Positions 9,340 through 19,139 of a DNA stretch of 64,000 bases are shown one piece after another. The DNA comes from Mesorhizobium sp. SARCC-RB16n (GTDB lineage Bacteria; Pseudomonadota; Alphaproteobacteria; Rhizobiales; Rhizobiaceae). The notes below the pieces were generated by a model. The model saw only the letters and a program-made list of their open reading frames with translations, was not told the origin of the DNA and did not search any database. The stretch's first letter is position 1. Each line of letters starts with the position of its first letter. Made by a program: the position numbers and the translations under genes. The DNA lies in the NCBI RefSeq assembly GCF_008520305.1, contig NZ_ML703297.1, positions 30,129-94,128 on the forward strand. Direction: 5' to 3'.

Positions 9340-9795
9340 TTACACTAGCACCCGTGGCTCAAACTTTACCCGGTCCAACGCAATCATGCTCTTGAATTTG
9401 CGGACATTGGGATTTGTATAGAGCTTGGTTTTCACAAAAACGTCAAAGTCCTCGACGTCTTCCACTCCTACAATAAGAACGAAGTCAGCATCACCTGTCA
9501 CCATATAGCATTGAGTAACTTCTTTCGCCGCCCTCATCGCTCGCTTGAAGTCGTCGACAAGATCCAGACGCTCACGATCGAGCTCCACCGTTACGACCAC
9601 CGTCAGAGACTTCCCGAGCGCTTTGGGGTCCACCAGGGAGATATCAGCGGTGATAACACCGTCGGCCCGTAACTTATTCACGCGGCGCATGCATGAGGCA
9701 GCTGAGGATCCCACCAGGTCAGCTAACTCGGCGAACGACAACCGGTTGTTCTTTTGCAGGGCTCCAAGTATGCGCCGGTCAAGGTCATCCATCAT
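9340..9795 (-). CDS. Lrp/AsnC family transcriptional regulator
   Basis: A 151-residue regulator with an N-terminal winged helix (DLDRRILGALQKNNRLSFAE, then SSAASCMRRVNKLRADGVI) and a C-terminal RAM ligand-binding domain (QCYMVTGDADFVLIVGVEDV). The family senses amino acids. It is divergent from the M20 amidohydrolase across a 247-base intergenic region, so it probably controls that gene and perhaps the amino-acid genes on either side. The M-M start offers ATG 9795 or 9792. Confidence 0.9.
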   Translation of the reverse strand: MMDDLDRRILGALQKNNRLSFAELADLVGSSAASCMRRVNKLRADGVITADISLVDPKALGKSLTVVVTVELDRERLDLVDDFKRAMRAAKEVTQCYMVTGDADFVLIVGVEDVEDFDVFVKTKLYTNPNVRKFKSMIALDRVKFEPRVLV

Positions 9796-10042
9796 TTTAA
9801 TACCCTAGAGGCGAATCCACGATTGCGCAAAGCGATCCGAAACGCTCGTTGCAGGATCTGACGCTCGATGAAACGTTACCCCACTTAAAAGGTGTCACTA
9901 TTGCAATCGTCGCGGAAATGCGACGGTTCATTTCACAGGGACGCAAATTTCGCCCAAACCATTTCAAACGCTTAGGGCATTCTGCACATGGTACAAACCA
10001 GCGCCATATGATGGGCGCCAGACTTTGCTGAAGGGAGCCAGC

Positions 10043-11254
10043 ATGCACTCAGTCGACGAGTTTTATCACCTGGCCGACGAGGTCACAGCCTGGCGCCGGC
10101 ATCTTCATCAAAACCCCGAACTCGACTTTGCCGTGCACGAGACGGCACGGTTTGTTGCGGACAAGCTGGCGTCATTTGGGATCAACCACATTGAAACTGG
10201 CATAGCCGGCACCGGCATCGTCGCTTTGATCCAGGGTGAGGGTGGCGAAGGACCGACTATCGGCCTGCGTGCCGATATGGACGCATTGCCGATCCATGAA
10301 ACGCCGGGAAAGGATTGGGCCTCGAAGACCCCCGGGAAGATGCACGCCTGCGGTCATGACGGCCACACGTCGATGCTGCTTGGTGCTGCGAAGTACCTCG
10401 CTGGGAAACGGGATTTCAGGGGCACCGTCGCGCTTATCTTCCAGCCGGCCGAGGAGGTCGAATTGCCCTCGGGCGGGTTAAAGATGGTCGAGGACGGTTT
10501 TTTAGACCGTTTTCAAATCTCCCAGGTCTTCGGCATGCACAACTGGCCAGGGATCGATATCGGTAAGTTCGCCATTTGCGCAGGCCCTATGATGGCCTCC
10601 CAGGATGATTTTGACATCGTTGTACAGGGTCGCGGCGGGCACGCTGCAGCCCCGCACTTGACAGTTGATCCCGTCGTTATCGCCGCTCAGGTCATTATTG
10701 GCCTGCAGGCTCTAGTGTCGCGCAGCACCGATCCAATCGAGTCGCTGGTGATCTCCGTCACGAAACTCCGCGCTTCGAATGCTTATAATGTGATTGCCGA
10801 CGAAGTCGAACTTGCAGGAACAGTCCGCGCGTTGGCCGCTGTCCTGCGCGACTTCGCTGAGACCCAGTTGGAGACGACGGCTCGGAAAATCGCACAAGCT
10901 TTCGGAGGCGACATTTCTTACCGCTACCGCCGATCGGTTCCAGCCACTGTGAACGACACCGCAGCCACCGCCCTTGCCATTCGTGCGGCGGGAGGCACCG
11001 GCGCGACCGCAGTAGACGCGAAGTTGAAGCCGGTCATGGGCGCCGAGGATTTCGCTTACATGTTGCAGGCGCGCCCAGGGGCCCTCATCTTCATCGGAAA
11101 TGGTCCTTCGGCTGCGGTGCATAATGCCGGTTACGATTTTGACGACGCAGCAATCCCGTATGGGGTGGCCTATTGGGCCAACGTCGTAGAGGCTACGCTT
11201 GGTGTTGGCGGGGTTAACCGGCCGGGGCCGACCAGACGCCCCAGCACCAGCTAG
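10043..11254 (+). CDS. M20 family amidohydrolase (hippurate hydrolase / N-acyl-amino acid amidohydrolase-like)
   Basis: A 403-residue zinc hydrolase of the M20D type. Motifs in order are WRRHLHQNPELDF, LRADMDALPIHE, KMHACGHDGHTSMLLGAAKY (metal His/Asp), FQPAEEVELPSGG (catalytic Glu pair) and MGAEDFAYML with the last ligand nearby. These enzymes release amino acids from N-acyl, N-carbamoyl or peptide conjugates. The start at 10043 follows GAAGGGA by six bases. It is divergent from the Lrp-type regulator and is followed by a D-2-hydroxyacid dehydrogenase. Confidence 0.9.
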   Translation: MHSVDEFYHLADEVTAWRRHLHQNPELDFAVHETARFVADKLASFGINHIETGIAGTGIVALIQGEGGEGPTIGLRADMDALPIHETPGKDWASKTPGKMHACGHDGHTSMLLGAAKYLAGKRDFRGTVALIFQPAEEVELPSGGLKMVEDGFLDRFQISQVFGMHNWPGIDIGKFAICAGPMMASQDDFDIVVQGRGGHAAAPHLTVDPVVIAAQVIIGLQALVSRSTDPIESLVISVTKLRASNAYNVIADEVELAGTVRALAAVLRDFAETQLETTARKIAQAFGGDISYRYRRSVPATVNDTAATALAIRAAGGTGATAVDAKLKPVMGAEDFAYMLQARPGALIFIGNGPSAAVHNAGYDFDDAAIPYGVAYWANVVEATLGVGGVNRPGPTRRPSTS

Positions 11255-11402
11255 GCAACACGGCATTTTGGAGGGCCTCATTGCAAACCCCTGCCACTTG
11301 TGCACGATACGTTTCATGTCGTCTGAAGTTTTGGTCAATTGGACGCGGCCATTTACTCCATGATCCTGCAGTAATCAACTAACGACAAGCCGGGGCGTTG
11401 TA

Positions 11403-12419
11403 ATGAAGATACTTGTTGGATGGCACGCGACCGATGCCGAGCTGGCTCGGTTTCGAACGGCGGTTCCTGGAGCCACCGTTGTAGGCCCCCGTCCTGAACC
11501 TCACCTTTCTCGGTTCGATCTGACACTCGAGTCGATTTCAAATGACATCAGTGACGCAGATTGCTTCGTTGGATGGGTCATGCCCGACGGTGCACTGGAC
11601 ATCGCCAAGAAGCTGAAATTGATATGTTGGATGCATACGGGTTGCGACGAGCTTGACCTCGCTCGCCTTAAAACGCTCGGTGTCCAGGTCACCAATCTAC
11701 GTGGAGCCAACAGTATTCCGGTGGCAGAGCAGGCCATGGCGATTTTGCTGGGTTTGGCCAAGCGATTGCTTTTTAAGCACCAAGCTGTCGTCAATGGCGA
11801 CCCCCTGCGGGTTTTTGCCAACGAGACGCGGTCGGCCATGCTGAATGATCGAACTGTCGGAATAATCGGCCTGGGGCAGATCGGGTCGGCTATCGCCAAG
11901 CGTGCCAAAGCCTTCGATATGAAGATATTGGGAGTTCGTCTTCATCCGGAGCTTGGAGCCGGCGTAGCGGATGAGGTGTTCGGAATCGACAAGTTGCATC
12001 ATGTGCTGGCGCAGAGTGATTACGTAGTACTGTCGACGCCAATCACAAAAAAAACAGAGGCTTTCATTGGCGCCGCCGAGATTGCAGCGATGAAACATGG
12101 TGTTGTCTTAGTGAACGTCGCACGTGGCAATCTCATCCAGGAGAAACCTCTTTATGATGCGCTGCAGGCCGGCAAGATCTTTGGCTATGGTGCGGATGTC
12201 TGGTGGAACTATAAAAATGCGTATCCTGCGACGTACCATTTTCCAGCCCCGTCAAGAACCGGGATACAGCGGCTTCCAAACGTCATAGCCTCAGGCGATC
12301 AGGCCGTGAATGCGGACGGTGTTCTTGATGGAAACATCGATCGATGCGTGGAGAGTCTGGTTCAGTTTTCCAACAACAAGCCACTTACTTGGAAGATAGA
12401 TCTTGACCTTGGATACTAG
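11403..12419 (+). CDS. D-2-hydroxyacid dehydrogenase (NAD-dependent)
   Basis: A 338-residue protein with the split D-2-hydroxyacid dehydrogenase fold. The NAD motif is VGIIGLGQIGSAIAKRAKAF near residue 153, NVARGNLIQEKPLYDAL carries the catalytic Arg, and the usual hinge ICWMHTGCDELDL is present. The expected catalytic Glu/His region is atypical (GYGADVWWNYKNAYPATYHF in place of a canonical LDVFxxEP), so the substrate may be unusual. It lies between the M20 amidohydrolase and the racemase-like gene and may reduce a 2-oxo acid from the same pathway. Confidence 0.85.
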   Translation: MKILVGWHATDAELARFRTAVPGATVVGPRPEPHLSRFDLTLESISNDISDADCFVGWVMPDGALDIAKKLKLICWMHTGCDELDLARLKTLGVQVTNLRGANSIPVAEQAMAILLGLAKRLLFKHQAVVNGDPLRVFANETRSAMLNDRTVGIIGLGQIGSAIAKRAKAFDMKILGVRLHPELGAGVADEVFGIDKLHHVLAQSDYVVLSTPITKKTEAFIGAAEIAAMKHGVVLVNVARGNLIQEKPLYDALQAGKIFGYGADVWWNYKNAYPATYHFPAPSRTGIQRLPNVIASGDQAVNADGVLDGNIDRCVESLVQFSNNKPLTWKIDLDLGY

Positions 12420-12924
12420 GCCGCAGCCGGCTAGGCGTCAGCCTCTTTGCGGACCGGTGCTCACGTGGGCGTGGCGGAGCGTTCTGCGGCCCCTCGGCTG
12501 CTTCCCAACCGCGCGGGTTCGCTTCGGCCCACCCACCCAAGCTTCAAACGAAGAGCGCGGCAAGCTGCCAGTCTCTAGCTTGAGCATGCACTGCGGCCAG
12601 ACTCTGGCTGCATCACTCATTCTCTCAGATAGGTCGCACCCGCTGGCAGGGCTGAGTGCTGCTGGGTAAGCCTTGACCCGGTATTGCTTCAACTGGCGCC
12701 CATGGAGCGCAAACGCGCGGCATCGGCTAGCGGTCGTCTAGCGCGGTATCCCCTCCGGGTCGTACTTGCAACCGCTCCTGGTAGCGCCACCTGCGGAGAA
12801 CACATTTCAAATGCATCTAACTTTGTGCGTCATTCATTTCATGCATCCGGCATCTTTGGCGCAAAGCGGGCTGAGCGTTGCGTCATAGTCTTAGCTGAGG
12901 CAGATCAATTTGTGAGGCTCTGAA
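12420..12924 (+). other. Intergenic stretch, no supported gene
   Basis: About 505 bases without a convincing coding sequence on either strand. Only short open frames with no family resemblance are present. The last 50 bases must hold the promoter and ribosome binding site of the racemase-like gene, but no strong motif stands out. Confidence 0.5.
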
Positions 12925-13617
12925 TTGTCGCTCCCCCGTTCCCTTGGTATTCTCAATCTTGAAAGAGGAGCACTCGCCGGCGAGTCTGCGTCGGACGAGG
13001 CCATCGAAGCTTTTAAGGAGAGGCTTCCTTTTCCAGTCATCGCAGAGACCGTTGAGGGAGCTTGGGCCGACAACGTCATTCAGGGTGACCCAGCGCTGGA
13101 GCCAGCCTACATTGCTGCCGCTCGTCGCCTCGTTGCTCGAGGAGCTGTGGCGATCAGCGCCAACTGTGGTTACTCGGTCCGTCACCAAGCCGCTGTCGCT
13201 GCGGCAGTTAAAGTCCCCGTGGCGGCCACAAGTCTCGTACTGCTTCCATTGCTCCTGAGGCAGTTTCCTGCTCCCGCACGAATTGCGGTGATTGCGGCTG
13301 ATTCGAGCTGCCTCGATGACAAGATGCTCGCCGTTCAAGATTCGGCTGATCGGGAGCGCGTTGTGATCGGCGGTATCGAAGGTGGTGTTATGTGGCAAAA
13401 CGAGATGCAGCGCCCGCCGCCGTATACCGATCCTTCCACTATTGAAGAGGAAGTCTCGGCTTGCCTGAAGGGCTTACGATCGAAACACGCTGACATCCAG
13501 GCGGTCCTGTTCGAATGTACATTGTTCCCCCTGGTCTCTCCGGCCATCCGACGAAGCACCGGATTGCCGGTCTACGACATCACAACCCTCTGTCAGCTCA
13601 CTTATGCGGCCGCGTGA
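12925..13617 (+). CDS. Aspartate/glutamate racemase superfamily protein
   Basis: A 230-residue protein of the Asp/Glu/hydantoin racemase superfamily. The two expected cysteines are in AISANCGYSVRHQAAV (near residue 78) and FECTLFPLVSP (near residue 192), and IAVIAADSSCLDDKML is the central strand. It may racemise an amino acid or hydantoin; the neighbours (DadA-like, aminotransferase, hydroxyacid dehydrogenase, peptide importer) fit D-amino-acid or hydantoin-derived catabolism. The start is a TTG at 12925, with GAGG upstream, since no earlier ATG fits. Confidence 0.75.
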   Translation: MSLPRSLGILNLERGALAGESASDEAIEAFKERLPFPVIAETVEGAWADNVIQGDPALEPAYIAAARRLVARGAVAISANCGYSVRHQAAVAAAVKVPVAATSLVLLPLLLRQFPAPARIAVIAADSSCLDDKMLAVQDSADRERVVIGGIEGGVMWQNEMQRPPPYTDPSTIEEEVSACLKGLRSKHADIQAVLFECTLFPLVSPAIRRSTGLPVYDITTLCQLTYAAA

Positions 13618-13812
13618 CAAATCTTACCGCAATGACATTCGGCGCGCCGATCCGCTCAGGCTCTCGAACCTTGCTCAGCTGCAATTCCACCGAACGGGAT
13701 TTTAGATCAGCGCAGCACCAGAAGTATCATACCGGTATATAGGCCGTCATACAGGTTGATGAAAAGCACACTAAGATAAATAGCCGCAATGGCGTAAAAA
13801 AGGGGAAGTACC

Positions 13813-15396
13813 ATGACAAATGAAATCCGTCATCTAGGCCAACAGGTTGTATCGGGAAGACTATCCCGTCGTGATTTTCTTGGGCGTGCCGCTGCGCTCG
13901 GTCTTAGCGCACCTTTCGCCAACTCGCTGCTTTCCAATGCAGCGCGCGCCGCGCAACCGGTCAAGGGCCGAACACTTAAGGCTGGCCTGCAGGGCGGAGC
14001 GGCTACCGACACTCTCGACACGGCACACTTTTCGACCTCGGTAGATATTGCGTTCGGTCGTGCATGGGGTGAGCAGCTTGTGCAGATCGATCCCAAGGGT
14101 GGACTTCAGCCGGCGCTCGCCGAAGAGTGGGGCTCGTCGAAGGACGCCAAGGTCTGGACCTTCAAAATCCGCAAGGGTGTGCAGTTCCACGATGGCAAGG
14201 AAATGACCCCGGCCGACGTGCTTGCCACTATGGAGCGCCATTCCGACAAGAATTCAAAGTCGGGCGCGCTCGGCATTATGCAGGGCATCGATAAGATTGC
14301 TGTCGACGGCCAAAATGTGGTCTTTACGCTCAAGGACCCCAACGCCGACCTCCCCTACCTAATGGATGACTACCACTTGATCATTCAGCCGAATGGCGGC
14401 AAGGACAACCCGGCCGCAGGGATTGGCACCGGCCCCTATAAGGTTACCGTGAACGAACCCGGCGTCCGTCTCGGCGGCGAAAAGTTTGCCGGCTACTGGC
14501 GCGACGACCGCGGCTTTGCCGACCAGGTCGAAGTCATTGTCATCAATGATCCGACAGCCCGAATGTCCGCCTTGCAGAGCGGCCAGGTGCACATCGTCAA
14601 CTTTGTCCAGCCGAAACTCGTCGATCTCATCAAGCGGGTACCTGGCATGACCATCCGGAACGTGTCAGGGCGTGGCCACTACGTCTTTGTCGCTCGCTGT
14701 AAGACGGCGCCATTCGACAACAACGACCTGCGCTTGGCTCTGAAGTTTGCGATCGACCGCGACGAGATGCTGGACAAAGTGCTGCGCGGCTATGGCACGG
14801 TCGGCAACGACTTCCCGATCAACGCCGCCTACCCGCTGTTCACCGAGGTTGAGCAGCGCAAATACGATCCCGACAAGGCCAAGTTCTATTACAAGAAGTC
14901 CGGCCATGACGGCCCCGTGCTGCTGAGGACGTCGGACGTCGCCTTCCCCGGTGCCGTCGATGCCGCACAGCTGTTCCAGCAAAGTGCTGCCAAGGCTGGC
15001 ATCAAGCTGGAGATTAAGCGCGAACCGGGCGACGGATACTGGTCAGAAGTCTGGCAAAAGCAGCCCTTCTGCGCCTCCTACTGGGGTGGCCGCCCGACCC
15101 AGGATCAGATGTATTCCGTCGGCTACTACTCCAAAGCTGACTGGAACGAATCGCAATTCGCGAACGACAAGTTCGACAAAATGCTTTACCAGGCCCGCGC
15201 CGAGTTGGATCCCGAGAAGCGCAAGAAGATTTACGCGGACATGGGCACAATTGTGAATCAGGAAGGCGGTACCATCGTCCCGATGTTCAATCAGTTCATC
15301 GATGCGACCGGCGCAAAGGTCGAGGGTTGGATCGACGATCCGAACTATGAGCTGTCAGGATACTATGCCCTGTCACGGTGCTGGATTGCCGGTTGA
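13813..15396 (+). CDS. ABC transporter substrate-binding protein, family 5 (peptide type)
   Basis: A 527-residue periplasmic binding protein of the SBP_bac_5 class. The N-terminus has a Tat signal: twin arginine in LSRRDFLGRAAALGLSAPF with a cut after SNAARA. The family body is visible in WTFKIRKGVQFHDGKEMTPADV and PFDNNDLRLALKFAIDRDEML. It delivers peptides or similar oligomers to the permeases encoded directly downstream. GGGGAAG precedes the ATG by five bases. It is the first gene of the transporter operon. Confidence 0.93.
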   Translation: MTNEIRHLGQQVVSGRLSRRDFLGRAAALGLSAPFANSLLSNAARAAQPVKGRTLKAGLQGGAATDTLDTAHFSTSVDIAFGRAWGEQLVQIDPKGGLQPALAEEWGSSKDAKVWTFKIRKGVQFHDGKEMTPADVLATMERHSDKNSKSGALGIMQGIDKIAVDGQNVVFTLKDPNADLPYLMDDYHLIIQPNGGKDNPAAGIGTGPYKVTVNEPGVRLGGEKFAGYWRDDRGFADQVEVIVINDPTARMSALQSGQVHIVNFVQPKLVDLIKRVPGMTIRNVSGRGHYVFVARCKTAPFDNNDLRLALKFAIDRDEMLDKVLRGYGTVGNDFPINAAYPLFTEVEQRKYDPDKAKFYYKKSGHDGPVLLRTSDVAFPGAVDAAQLFQQSAAKAGIKLEIKREPGDGYWSEVWQKQPFCASYWGGRPTQDQMYSVGYYSKADWNESQFANDKFDKMLYQARAELDPEKRKKIYADMGTIVNQEGGTIVPMFNQFIDATGAKVEGWIDDPNYELSGYYALSRCWIAG

Positions 15397-15407
15397 GGAA
15401 CCAGTAG

Positions 15408-16367
15408 ATGTCTTCTTCTATCGTGAAACTTGGTGCCCAGCGGATTGCGCTGGGCATCATGCTGCTGTTGGCCGTCTCGGTCCTGATATTCGCCGGCACC
15501 CAGATCCTGCCCGGCGACGTCGCGCAAGCCATTCTCGGACAGTCAGCGACACCGGAGTCGCTCGCCAATCTGCGCGAGCAGCTCGGGCTCAACCAGCCTG
15601 CCTATGTCAGGTATTTCCACTGGCTAGGGGGTGTGCTCGCCGGTGATCTCGGCACGTCGATGACGAGTGGACAGGGGATCAGCAGCGCTATCAAGGGCCG
15701 GCTGTGGAACACTCTGTTTCTGGCCTTCTGGGCCGCGATCGTGGCCATTCCGCTGGCCATCACGCTTGGGCTGATCGCGGTGCGCTACCGCAATGGCTGG
15801 GTCGACAAGCTGATCTCCGGCTTGGCGCTCGCCTCGACCTCGTTTCCCGAATTCTTCATTGGCTATGTGCTCGTCTATTTCTTTGCCGTGAAGTGGCAGA
15901 TCTTCCCCGGCATCTCGACCGTCTATGACGGCATGCCGTTCCTCGAGCGCATGCAGGCGATCGCCATGCCTGTGACGGCCCTGACGCTGGTGGTGCTGGC
16001 GCACATGATGCGCATGACCCGCGCGGCGATCCTCAACGTCATGCAGTCGGCCTATGTCGAGACGGCCGAGCTGAAGGGCCTGTCGGCCTTCGCCGTCATC
16101 CGCAAGCATGCCTTTCCGAACGCGATCGCTCCGATCATCAACGTCGTCATGCTCAACCTTGCCTATCTCATCGTCGGCGTGGTGGTGGTTGAAGTGATCT
16201 TCGTCTATCCGGGCATGGGACAATATCTAGTCGACCACGTCACCAAGCGTGATGTGCCGGTGGTGCAGGCGGTCGGCCTGATCTTCGCCGCCGTCTATAT
16301 CAGCCTCAACATCATCGCGGACATTGCGGCGATCGTCGCTAATCCGCGCCTCAGACATCCGAAATAG
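15408..16367 (+). CDS. ABC transporter permease, DppB type
   Basis: A 319-residue inner-membrane permease with about six TM segments. The N-terminal ILPGDVAQAILGQSATPESL is typical of DppB/OppB, and the EAA loop is ETAELKGLSAFAVIRKHAFP. It starts 11 bases after the substrate-binding protein and ends 9 bases before the second permease, so the genes form one operon. Confidence 0.93.
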   Translation: MSSSIVKLGAQRIALGIMLLLAVSVLIFAGTQILPGDVAQAILGQSATPESLANLREQLGLNQPAYVRYFHWLGGVLAGDLGTSMTSGQGISSAIKGRLWNTLFLAFWAAIVAIPLAITLGLIAVRYRNGWVDKLISGLALASTSFPEFFIGYVLVYFFAVKWQIFPGISTVYDGMPFLERMQAIAMPVTALTLVVLAHMMRMTRAAILNVMQSAYVETAELKGLSAFAVIRKHAFPNAIAPIINVVMLNLAYLIVGVVVVEVIFVYPGMGQYLVDHVTKRDVPVVQAVGLIFAAVYISLNIIADIAAIVANPRLRHPK

Positions 16368-16376
16368 GCGCCGGGC

Positions 16377-17201
16377 ATGCTCGACATCAAACGCATACCG
16401 ATCCCGGCGCTGATCGGGATCGTGCTGACGGCCATGTTTGTCCTGGCGGCGATCTTCGGCCCGTTGATCGCTCCGCACGGCAATGGCGAGATCATCGGCG
16501 ATGTCTGGGAACCGATGACTGCGGCGCACTGGCTTGGCACCGACAATCTTGGCCGTGATCTGTTGTCCCGCATGATTTACGGCGCCCGCATCACGCTGTT
16601 CATCGCCGTTCTTGCCACGGCGCTGTCGTTCTCGCTCGGCGCCATCCTCGGCTTCTCAGCCGCGGTGTTCGGCGGCTGGTTCGACACGCTCCTGTCGCGC
16701 CTCGTCGACCTGCTGATGTCGATCCCGACACTGATCATGGGCTTGGTCGTGCTCTCGGTGCTGCCCTCCAACCTGGTGACGCTGATCCTGGTCATGGGCA
16801 TTCTCGACTCAACCCGGGTCTACCGGCTGTCGCGGGCGGTCGCCGTGGACATCAACGTGATGGACTATGTCGAGGCCGCCAAGCTGCGCGGCGAAGGCAG
16901 CGGCTGGATCATTTTCCGCGAGATCCTGCCCAACGCGCTGTCGCCGCTGGTGTCCGAACTTGGACTGCGCTTCATCTATGCGGTGCTGTTTTTGTCGACG
17001 CTCTCCTTCCTCGGCCTTGGCGTGCAGCCGCCAGATGCCGACTGGGGCGCCATGGTCAAGGAGAACAAGGACGGCATCGTGTTCGGCATCGGGGCGGCGC
17101 TGATCCCGGCGGCGGCGATCGCCATGCTGGCGATTTCAGTCAATCTCGTCGCCGACTGGGTGCTTAACCGTACGACGAGCCTGAAGGGAGGACGCGGGTG
17201 A
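16377..17201 (+). CDS. ABC transporter permease, DppC type
   Basis: A 274-residue permease with the DppC/OppC layout: an N-terminal TM, the HWLGTDNLGRDLLSRMIYGA motif and the EAA loop VEAAKLRGEGSGWIIFREIL. About five TM segments follow. It pairs with the preceding permease to form the channel. Its stop codon overlaps the start of the ATPase gene, indicating translational coupling. Confidence 0.93.
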   Translation: MLDIKRIPIPALIGIVLTAMFVLAAIFGPLIAPHGNGEIIGDVWEPMTAAHWLGTDNLGRDLLSRMIYGARITLFIAVLATALSFSLGAILGFSAAVFGGWFDTLLSRLVDLLMSIPTLIMGLVVLSVLPSNLVTLILVMGILDSTRVYRLSRAVAVDINVMDYVEAAKLRGEGSGWIIFREILPNALSPLVSELGLRFIYAVLFLSTLSFLGLGVQPPDADWGAMVKENKDGIVFGIGAALIPAAAIAMLAISVNLVADWVLNRTTSLKGGRG

Positions 17202-18856
17202 TGGCCGACAGCAAAGCGAAGCCTGGCCTGCTCCTCGACATCCGCAACTTGCGCATCGAGGCCACGGTCTACCCGCCCGGCGAGCCGCCGAAGAACATCG
17301 TGCTGGTCCACGATGTTTCGCTGACGCTGGAAAAGGGCAAGGTGCTCGGCCTGATCGGCGAGTCCGGCGCCGGCAAGTCGACCATCGGCTTGTCGTCCAT
17401 GGGCTATGGCCGCGGCGGCGTGCGCATCACCGGTGGCGAGGTCATCCTCAATGGCCGCGACATCATGAAAGGCGGCAAGGAAGGCTTCCGCAAGCTTCGC
17501 GGCCGCGAGGTCTGCTATGTCGCGCAATCGGCGGCTGCCGCCTTCAACCCGGCGCACCGCCTGATGGACCAGGTGGTGGAAGCCACACTTCTGCACGGGA
17601 TGGCGACGCGGACGGAGGCCGAGAAGCGCGCCGTGGCACTATTCAAGAAGCTCAGCTTGCCGAACCCAGAAACCATCGGCGAACGGTTTCCGCACCAGGT
17701 TTCCGGCGGCCAGTTGCAGCGCGTGATGACGGCCATGGCGCTGTGTTCGGAGCCCGACCTGATCGTCTTCGACGAGCCGACCACCGCGCTCGACGTGACG
17801 ACGCAGATCGACGTGCTGGCGGCGATCAAGGATGCCATACGCGACACCGGCGTGGCAGCACTCTATATCACCCATGACCTTGCCGTCGTCGCCCAGGTCT
17901 CCGACGAGATCATGGTATTGCGCCACGGCCGGCTGGTCGAATGTGGCGACACGCGACAGATCATCAAGGAACCGCGCCAAGATTATACGCGCGCCCTGGT
18001 CTCCGTGCACGAGATCGAGCACGCTGAGGAGAAGCCTGGCGCAACGCCGTTTCTGTCGGTGAAGAATATCACCGCCGCGTACGGGGGTGGCAACGTCAAG
18101 GTGCTGAGGGACATCTCGGTCGAAATCTATCCGGGCCAGACCTTGGCCGTCGTCGGCGAATCCGGCTCCGGAAAATCGACACTGGCGCGCGCGATCACCG
18201 GGCTTCTACCGCCCGTAGAAGGCACCGTCACCTTCGACGGCAGGCCACTTGCCAACCGGCTTGCCGACCGGCCGAAGGAAGATCTGCGCCAGCTGCAGAT
18301 GATCTACCAGATGGCCGATGTGGCAATGAACCCCCGCCAGACCGTCGGCACCATCATCGGCCGGCCGCTGACTTTCTATTTTGGTCTTAGGGGTGCCGAA
18401 CGCGACAATCGTGTGAAAGAACTGCTCGAAGAGATCGAGATGGGTCAGGGCTTCATCAACCGCTATCCGGCCGAGCTTTCGGGCGGCCAGAAGCAGCGAG
18501 TGTGTATCGCCCGAGCGCTGGCCGGTAAGCCGAAACTCATTATCTGCGACGAGGTGACCTCGGCTCTCGATCCTCTGGTGGCAAATGGCATTCTGAAGCT
18601 TTTGCTTAATCTTCAGCAGATCGAACGGGTCGCCTACCTCTTCATCACACACGACATCGCGACGGTGAAGTCGATCGCCGACTCCATTGCGGTCATGTAT
18701 CGCGGCGAGGTGGTGCGCTACGGTTCCAAAAGCAAGGTGCTAACGCCGCCGTTTGATGACTACACGGACCTGCTCCTGTCGTCGGTGCCGGCAATGGAGA
18801 TCGGGTGGCTCGAGCAGGCCATTGGTGGCAGAAAAATGGCGAGCGCGGGGCATTAG
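17201..18856 (+). CDS. ABC transporter ATP-binding protein with two nucleotide-binding domains
   Basis: A protein of about 551 residues that fuses the DppD and DppF ATPases. Domain 1 has Walker A GESGAGKSTIG, signature VSGGQLQRV and Walker B LIVFDEPTTALD. Domain 2 has GESGSGKSTLARAI, LSGGQKQRVCIARALAG and LIICDEVTSALD. It powers the upstream permeases. ATG 17201 is preceded by GAAGGGAGG, and a GTG at 17198 is an alternative. It is the last gene of the importer operon; the IS66/ISKra4 region follows at once. Confidence 0.93.
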   Translation: MADSKAKPGLLLDIRNLRIEATVYPPGEPPKNIVLVHDVSLTLEKGKVLGLIGESGAGKSTIGLSSMGYGRGGVRITGGEVILNGRDIMKGGKEGFRKLRGREVCYVAQSAAAAFNPAHRLMDQVVEATLLHGMATRTEAEKRAVALFKKLSLPNPETIGERFPHQVSGGQLQRVMTAMALCSEPDLIVFDEPTTALDVTTQIDVLAAIKDAIRDTGVAALYITHDLAVVAQVSDEIMVLRHGRLVECGDTRQIIKEPRQDYTRALVSVHEIEHAEEKPGATPFLSVKNITAAYGGGNVKVLRDISVEIYPGQTLAVVGESGSGKSTLARAITGLLPPVEGTVTFDGRPLANRLADRPKEDLRQLQMIYQMADVAMNPRQTVGTIIGRPLTFYFGLRGAERDNRVKELLEEIEMGQGFINRYPAELSGGQKQRVCIARALAGKPKLIICDEVTSALDPLVANGILKLLLNLQQIERVAYLFITHDIATVKSIADSIAVMYRGEVVRYGSKSKVLTPPFDDYTDLLLSSVPAMEIGWLEQAIGGRKMASAGH

Positions 18857-18887
18857 GCCGAATTCTTAAAGCAAGGTGCCAGGGGTG

Positions 18888-19061
18888 TCATCGCCTCCCG
18901 CTCCCGATCACTCGATTAACCGTCGATTCCACGAACGCGGTCGAGACGACCTCGCCACAGCGATGGCGTTCGGCGTTTGGGCATGAGATCGGCATTGCTG
19001 TCGACATAGCGACATAGCGGCTGAACTCTTCCAGATATCGGCGCAGCTTGCGCACTTCATG
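18888..19061 (-). pseudogene. ISKra4-like transposase remnant, C-terminal piece
   Basis: On the minus strand this reads HEVRKLRRYLEEFSRYV and later GEVVSTAFVESTVNRVIGSG, resembling the C-terminal part of ISKra4-family transposases. It is contiguous with the piece at 22195-22430 once the IS66 element (19062-22194) and one copy of the 7-base direct repeat are removed. The family label is from memory of the AFVESxVNxV motif and is less sure than the continuity itself. Confidence 0.6.
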
Positions 19062-19139
19062 GTAAGCGTTGCACCAAGGCGCCTTTCCTGAATCGTCTTG
19101 ATGGTTGATTAGGTCGCTCGTTGGTTGGTGCGCCGGCGA

